Positions 58,227 through 64,000 of a DNA stretch of 64,000 nt are shown piece after piece (position 1 is the first letter of the stretch; every line of letters starts with the position of its first letter). The notes under the pieces are model-generated. The model ran no database searches. It worked only from the letters and a program-made list of their open reading frames with translations, and was not told the DNA's origin. The stretch is from Straminergon stramineum (taxonomy: Eukaryota; Streptophyta; Bryopsida; Hypnales; Calliergonaceae), in the NCBI GenBank assembly GCA_963920665.1, contig OY987268.1, positions 12,216,501-12,280,500 of the forward strand. Direction: 5' to 3'. Made by a program: the position numbers and the translations under genes.

Positions 58227-61200
58227 CTATTGCTCATGCCGACACATTTCTTTGATGTGAAAAGCAGGTTGCATGTTCTCCCCTCTTAGGAAAGCTTGTG
58301 CAATATGGAAAGCAAATGCGTCAGAAGGATGCATATCATCCCACATCATATATTCTGATCGATTCTCGCACATTGTGGCCTTTTGCAACTCCCCATCCAA
58401 AATCCCATCGTGTCCACAATATATGACCCTGTTGAAATTGTAATCTCCACCACCATAGCCGCAACATGCCTTGTAAATATATTTTAGCCCTATCAAACAA
58501 CATCAAGGAGATTATTGATGAGTTTCATAGTTTCTTACAAGATCAAGCTCAAACTCAATGTTATTCATAAAATTGGGGTATAAATGTAGAGTACAAAAAC
58601 ATGTGAACTCTTTGAATGGGTTTTATGTGTCTTGTTTTGGGTTGGCATTCAAACTCCAAATTTATGCCAAATGAATTTCATTTAAATCCACCTATTCAAT
58701 GAAAGTCATATTTATAATTGCATCTCTATCTATCAGTGCATTTATGTCTAAGGTTTCAATATTAGTAATCATTTTGAACTACTTGTTCATATAGTACCAA
58801 AATTTAGAAACCCACTTAATATCTTTGAAACATATAGTGTAGAATATTTTTGTCATTGATGTGCTTGCAAACCTTGGTGTAAAGGCCTTGATCAAACAAA
58901 TTCTAGACTCGTTCTAGCTTCAAAAGAAGTTAGAATTCTTTTGACAAATATTTTACCTTGGAGCATGATAGCTATAGATTATAAGCATTCAATGGATGAT
59001 AAAGAATCCTCCTATATAAGACAACAATGTAGATGTTCATCTTTGAAATTTGAAGTAAAAAAAAGGCAAGTCTTACACAGGAGTTTAACCTCGATTGAAT
59101 ACACAATTCATGTGGTACCCCAAAAGATAATTTCCACAATGACCAACCTATCCGTTTAGGGTTAGAAAGAAGAAGTTTTAAAGGTAATTGACTCACCAAA
59201 TTTAGATGGATTCCTAATGGCACTCATGAAGACATCATAGAGGCTGAAAATTATTAGCTTTGCCTCCACAAGCTCCACGTTCAAACTTGCAACCATAACT
59301 TTTAACCCCGCATTGTGTTGTTCTGTGATCTTTGTGGTGGAGATTATACAACCATCTTCATCAAGTTGATCAGGATTAGCGGAAATCAATAAGTACGGAA
59401 AGCATGCCACTGGATAAGCATCCATGATCACAATGGTTCTTGCTCCTTCGTTGTAAAGAGCCTGTGAATAATCAATCAAGAGAACATCTCACATAATAAG
59501 CTATTAGATACTACAATGTTGTCCAAAATTAATCACAATTTTGATATCTAGACATTGAATGCCTATTACTTTAATTAATTGACAAGTGATGTTGTCACAA
59601 TTAAAGTCTAATCAACTTCTATATTGAGCAAAGATTCTATGAAAGTAAATTACACACATGTCAATGAATTTGTGTGCTTAGATGTGTGACCAACAATCAT
59701 CTCTCTCATTTGATCAATATTGGATGCCCATGAAATGCAAGACAATGTGAGCTAATGTGGACAAAAATCCAAGAGAATCTTCCACCATGGTTTATTTAAT
59801 CACTTGATTTATATCCCATTAAATGCCTTTGGAGAATTCTCAAATAAAGATTAAATCAATATGAAAGACCTCCAACTAGATTGATAGAGTTGTGGGATCA
59901 TGTAGTAGAAGTTTTCTATTCTATCACCCAAAATGATTGTAGGATGCTTGTGGAAAGTATGCCACATTGAATTGCATCTATAATAGCGATAAAAGGGAAG
60001 TGGACAAAATATTGAATGATTCTCTTTCTATGTGCTAATATTAATCAAATTCATGAGTGAACTCAAGAGTTATTTCCTTGTTGTGTAGGACTCCAATCTA
60101 GAGTCTCTTTTTCTTTAACATGTACTCTATAAGCATACTACTTCAATAAAATGACTACTTCCAAGTTCATGCATTTATTTTTCCTCTAGGATTGATTGAA
60201 TGAAAAGTTTACAAACTTGTGAATAGTTTTTTATGATACTATAGAACAAAGCCTGTTGCAAATGTAACAATATCAAAAGACTTCTATCATCAAATTGAAA
60301 ATAAAGACTAACAAGCTACACTTGTCTCAACTTCATTATAATCTAACCCAAAACACCCCACATGTATGGATTATACTTGTGCCCTACATTCAATATTATA
60401 TAAAGGTGAGAAATGTATAATATATGATAGTTACTTACCTTTACTCCCAACTCAATGCTTTGCAATACCAATGGAATCAATGAGTCAACTTTGTCATCTC
60501 TAACAACATGGTAATCATTATTGCCAATTTCAATGATGTAGACTCCTTTAGAAAAAGCTCCTGGTGTTGGGAAGAGTCTTTGTGCATCTATGTTCAAACC
60601 AATTTAACCAACATCAAACATGGGTAGTGTAGGTAGTAAGATACTCTAGCCTTTATATAGAAAAGGCCTTGGAAGACCAACAACTTTAGGGATGGAACTT
60701 GGTGACTCAAGACGTTTTTTCTATTATCATTGGTGGATAGTAGGGTCAACCCATCTTTATCACACAAATGAAAGTTTAAAAATATAGGATTTGACATATG
60801 GTACAAATAAGATTATTATATGCAATTTTTTGAACATACAAAAAAGAATCTTTGAAAGAAGAATTCCATGAAACTTTTTGGCATTATTTTTGGAATTATT
60901 GTCCACCTATATTATGAGGATGAGATATTTTTGATTAAATAAAAAAATAAAAAAAATCACAAACAACTATGAATATGTGCAAATCAGATCTATTTTTTGG
61001 ATCACATATGGGTTAATTGCTCTAGAGATTAATTAGGAGAAGTTCAAGAATAATGTTTGTAAATTGATTGCAAAAGCTATGAGAGCTCAAACTTCAATCA
61101 ATGAATTTTTTAAATTCATGCTCCAAATGCAATGTCAATATGTTGAACATTCTAAAATGAGTTTCCATTTATTATCCAGAGTTATTAGAGCACAACATTA

Positions 61201-62753
61201 GGCTAAACATTCTAAAATGAGTTTTCATTTATTAGAGTCAATTGTAAAGTGTGTGCAATGAGGGACTGAGAGCTAGAGTTTGAGAAAAAACACAAGAAAA
61301 AACTCCTTGAAGCATCCCAATATGATCAAATGGAGTTTGTTGCACTGTTACTTTCATACTATTTTTAGTTAAACCTTCCTTTGACATCCCTTCTACAAAC
61401 TAGGGTTCAATTTATGATTAACTCTATTATCTAGATTTCTTAGAGCACAATACTAAAGTAGGAGGCTCAAAATCCACTCAAGTTTTAAAACTACCCACCT
61501 CCTCAAATGTAAAATATTTGTATATTTTGTTTTTTCATCTTTACACGAATGTACTAGAAGTGTAGATTTGAGGGAGGTAGGTAGTTCTAGAGCCCTATGA
61601 CATTTCAACTTCAAAAATTCATAACTAATTTCACAAAGCTCCAAAAAATATGAAATGACCTTAGATTAGATACCAATTCTACTTATCTTTCAAGGAAAAT
61701 TTACTGAAAAATATTTCAAAAAGTTTCACCTCCCTAAAATTCAGTTTCAGCTCTTACAATAGATGGTTGCTTCATGGACCTCCTACGTTAGGTGAAAGCT
61801 TGACTTTAGCTCATCTTATGGGATTAGTGAGATAGTCAACTTGAAAACTTGCCAATGAGAGAAGAGTAAAAATAAGAACTTGCCTTCCTTCTTCGATTTG
61901 TACATGGATAGGGCCTGTTGGCGAAAGACCCGAAACTGGTCCACCTGCACAGACAGCGAGAAGAGGCCGCTACTACTCGAGCCATCACCTTTTACGGATG
62001 AATTGCACGCTTTGGATCCCGACGATGCAAAACTGACGCCATGTTGAAAACTGGTGCCCGCATCTCGTAAGTAAGGACTTAAAAGTTCTAGGCCCAATCC
62101 TTCTGCTGCCATACTTGCACAAAACACACTCTGTCATGGGCTTGAACCAAAGAAAATCAATACAATCTTAAATTGCTTGTGCAAAGCTCTCGGTGGATGT
62201 CCTCTGCACTACTAAAGCAACACATTGTAGGCTTCTACAATGGGTCATAAACTGAGCAGGAAACAACGCATTTGGAACCTTGCTGAAGCAACAGAGAGTA
62301 CGTCAATGATGAATGAATATTGACACCCTTGATTAGCCACTTTCTTCCCAGAAAATCAGAGTTTCACCCAAATCGCAAAGCCCCAACATAGGTTTCCAAA
62401 GATCAGACAGAGCACATACAAATATGGTCAATAATGAGGCGTCCGTTGCTGTGCCTGCCCGTGGCTGAGGCAGAGAAATCCACTCCGTAAGGGAAGAAAT
62501 CAGAAGGCGACCTGAAGGGCATGGCTGCGAAATTCTCCCCCACGTCCATATACGAAGCGCCAAACACAAACAACGGCGCTGCAGCACCACCACCACATGA
62601 AAGTCGAGTAGAAGAAGCCGAAACGAAGTCCGACGACTGGATATCGCGGCCTGCTTCCACTGCCCAAGTGCTGCTGGCAATGACAGCCATAACAGTCGTC
62701 GTCATCACTGCAACTTTGAAGCTCCGGGGCAAGCCCATTCGGGTTTCTCCCAT
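58227..62753 (-). CDS. GDSL esterase/lipase (copy 2), five exons
   Basis: Exons on the minus strand: 62420-62753, 61884-62105, 60439-60587, 59197-59461, 58227-58489. Exon lengths are the same as in copy 1 (334, 222, 149, 265, 263), giving 410 aa. Block I is again FVFGASYMDVGEN; block III EIGNNDY; block V WDDMHPSDAF. It has the same GC donor (GAAG|GCAAGT) at the end of exon 2; other donors are GTATGT, GTAAGT and GTGAGT. No stops or frameshifts. Amino-acid differences from copy 1 cluster in exons 3-5. Introns differ by insertions: a Tc1-type relic in intron 3, a dispersed repeat in intron 2 and extra sequence in intron 4. Probable secreted esterase; substrate unknown. Confidence 0.87.
59735..60015 (+). 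pseudogene. Tc1-type transposase C-terminal relic
   Basis: In intron 3 of GDSL copy 2, on the opposite strand. An MQDN motif (second catalytic Asp of Tc1) starts at 59735. After a frameshift, the frame from 59758 reads ENLPPWF..SLDLYPIKCLW, then RLNQYERPPT, LIELWDHV, RMLVESMP and KGKWTKY, with three internal stops before the final TGA. The family motif is SPDLNPIE-LW; here the catalytic acidic residue after PI is Lys. Copy 1 lacks this block: its intron reads TTTGATCAACAAGC where copy 2 has about 590 bp extra (about 59720-60309). Confidence 0.72.
61238..61428. repeat. Dispersed repeat, second copy, in GDSL intron 2
   Basis: Partner of 36131-36340. It is absent from intron 2 of GDSL copy 1, where the flanking TTATCTAGATTTCTTAGAG sequence is continuous (about 42610). 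It does not include the RING frame. Confidence 0.6.
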
Positions 62754-64000
62754 CCCTCCAACCAACTCTTGCAGTCACCTGCACAAAGGGATCCAAGAAC
62801 GCGGGTTTCGTCACAGGGAAAGTAGCAATCCTTATACGTTTCAGAAGTTTCTGAGATGGTTTGATTGCAATAGAAATGGGAGGAATATCAGGCCAGGGAG
62901 TAGCTAGCAGGGGTGCAATTTTAACAGGGAAATATGAAGAATCTTAACTTACAGACCCCTAGCTTGGACAAAGAGAGACCCAAGACCGCTAGCTAGCTAT
63001 ACATTCACAGCCTGGAGATTAGCAATCCTTGAACGTTTCAGAAGTTTTTGAGATAGTTTTGCACTAGAAACGGGAGGAGTGAGGGAAATATCAAAATCTT
63101 ACTGTCACCTACCTCACCTGCTCAAATGTATCCAAGAGCGCTATTCAGTCACAGGGAGATCATCCTGATTCACAAGTTTCCCACGGCAGGCGGTTATGCT
63201 CTCAAGAAATGGGAGGAATCAGGGGAATCAAAGAAATGGCTGGGAAGATGTTTTGCTCAAGGAATGGCAGGGAAGGAAGCATGGAAATGTTAGCTTAGCA
63301 GTAGTGCAATTTGAACAGGGAAATATTCAAATCTGAAAGTGACGGCTAGCGTGCACAAGAGCGCAGCTGTTCAGTCAGTCCCAGGAGATGATCGATCTTT
63401 GTGTCCCTTACGAGCTTATCCGAAGTTTCAGATTTGATTTTGCACTAAAAACGGGAGAAATCAGAGGAACCAGAGAATACGGAGGACTGCTTGCACTAGA
63501 AATGGGAGGAATCAGGGAAAAGCTCGCAATGGCACAATTCTAACTGGGAAGTGCAAAAATCTGCAGTTTCGGCCGGGTTTTTCCTTGATGACAACCCTGG
63601 CAACCAGGTATGGCGATCCAGGAAGCAGAGATCAATCAAGATACTCTCCCTGTGAGTGCCCGAGAATCTGCAAAGCAAGTTCACTTGCACTGCAAAATGA
63701 TTCAGCTGTCTTTGAAGAAGAAAACTACGCTTTGGTGCGATTCAGGAGTTTGTTTGTTCAAGCTAGAGCACATTCAAGGCAAAGTGGACCGGATCGTGGG
63801 GAAGTAGAAACTTTGAGGACTGGAGGTTGAGGGAGAAGGGGCCAGCACTTGATAACTTAACTCACCAGGCAATCACCACTTTGCCAAACATTGTTTCCCA
63901 ATGTGGCAGGGGTCCGTCACCTTTTGCATCCTTGAAAAGGGAACCTGCACAGTGAACAAAATTATCAGCTTATATGGCTCCTCAGCCAACCCCAATCCTT
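62754..64000 (-). promoter_or_regulatory. 5' flank of GDSL copy 2
   Basis: Paralogous to 44306-45420. It contains locally repeated text: AGCAATCCTTxxACGTTTCAGAAGTTT at about 62825 and 63020, and GGGAGGAATCAGGG-like words several times. Likely promoter plus leader; no conserved protein frame. Confidence 0.5.

Overview
This looks like nuclear DNA of a land plant. It is AT-rich, with long gene-poor stretches, spliced genes with plant-type introns, a GDSL esterase family, AP2/ERF-like and TIR domains, a small plant-type membrane protein, and decayed DNA transposons of many superfamilies. I cannot name the species. The mixture fits a non-flowering land plant (bryophyte, fern, lycophyte or gymnosperm) at least as well as an angiosperm. 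Nothing bacterial, viral or organellar is supported.

Left part (1-22.2 kb): a tandem segmental array. Each unit carries, on the minus strand, a gene with one AP2-like domain and a C-terminal coiled coil. Three copies have readable coding capacity (980-2296, 5850-7988, 15456-16679). A fourth unit keeps only flanking sequence (about 20.7-22.17 kb). The AP2 plus coiled-coil half is conserved, but the N-terminus differs. Copy A has an F-box-like motif and membrane segments, copy C has membrane segments only, and copy B has a TIR domain joined in frame by splicing. Degenerate AP2 relics sit just upstream of the start codons of A and C. Because the units are paralogous, several mobile elements can be seen as filled versus empty sites.

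Middle (22.2-40 kb): a truncated gene start with two ABRE/G-box motifs; small fold-back elements; a decayed PIF/Harbinger transposase that abuts a CACTA-like hairpin element; an intact two-exon gene for an 89-aa single-span membrane protein (29565-30231); a second CACTA-like element with a perfect 3-bp target duplication; and a RING-finger gene copy broken by one stop codon (36358-36735).

Right part (40-64 kb): two paralogous five-exon GDSL esterase/lipase genes on the minus strand (40518-44305 and 58227-62753), each encoding 410 aa with their 5' flanks duplicated too. Both have the unusual block-I motif GAS instead of GDS, both use a GC-AG intron, and they share a near-identical tract covering part of exon 3 and intron 2 that suggests gene conversion. 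Between them lie a pogo/CENP-B-like transposase pseudogene (47345-51210) and a Tc1/mariner-type element. A Tc1-type transposase relic sits in intron 3 of the second GDSL gene, and a 2.35-kb hAT-like element sits in its 3' flank.

The two most unusual signals are (1) a family of 0.55-1.07-kb elements with CCCCTAAA ends inserted at TTAA, shown by two filled/empty pairs and resembling the piggyBac target rule, and (2) the TIR-AP2-coiled-coil gene within the AP2 array. All comparisons were made by eye; no alignment or database search was run.
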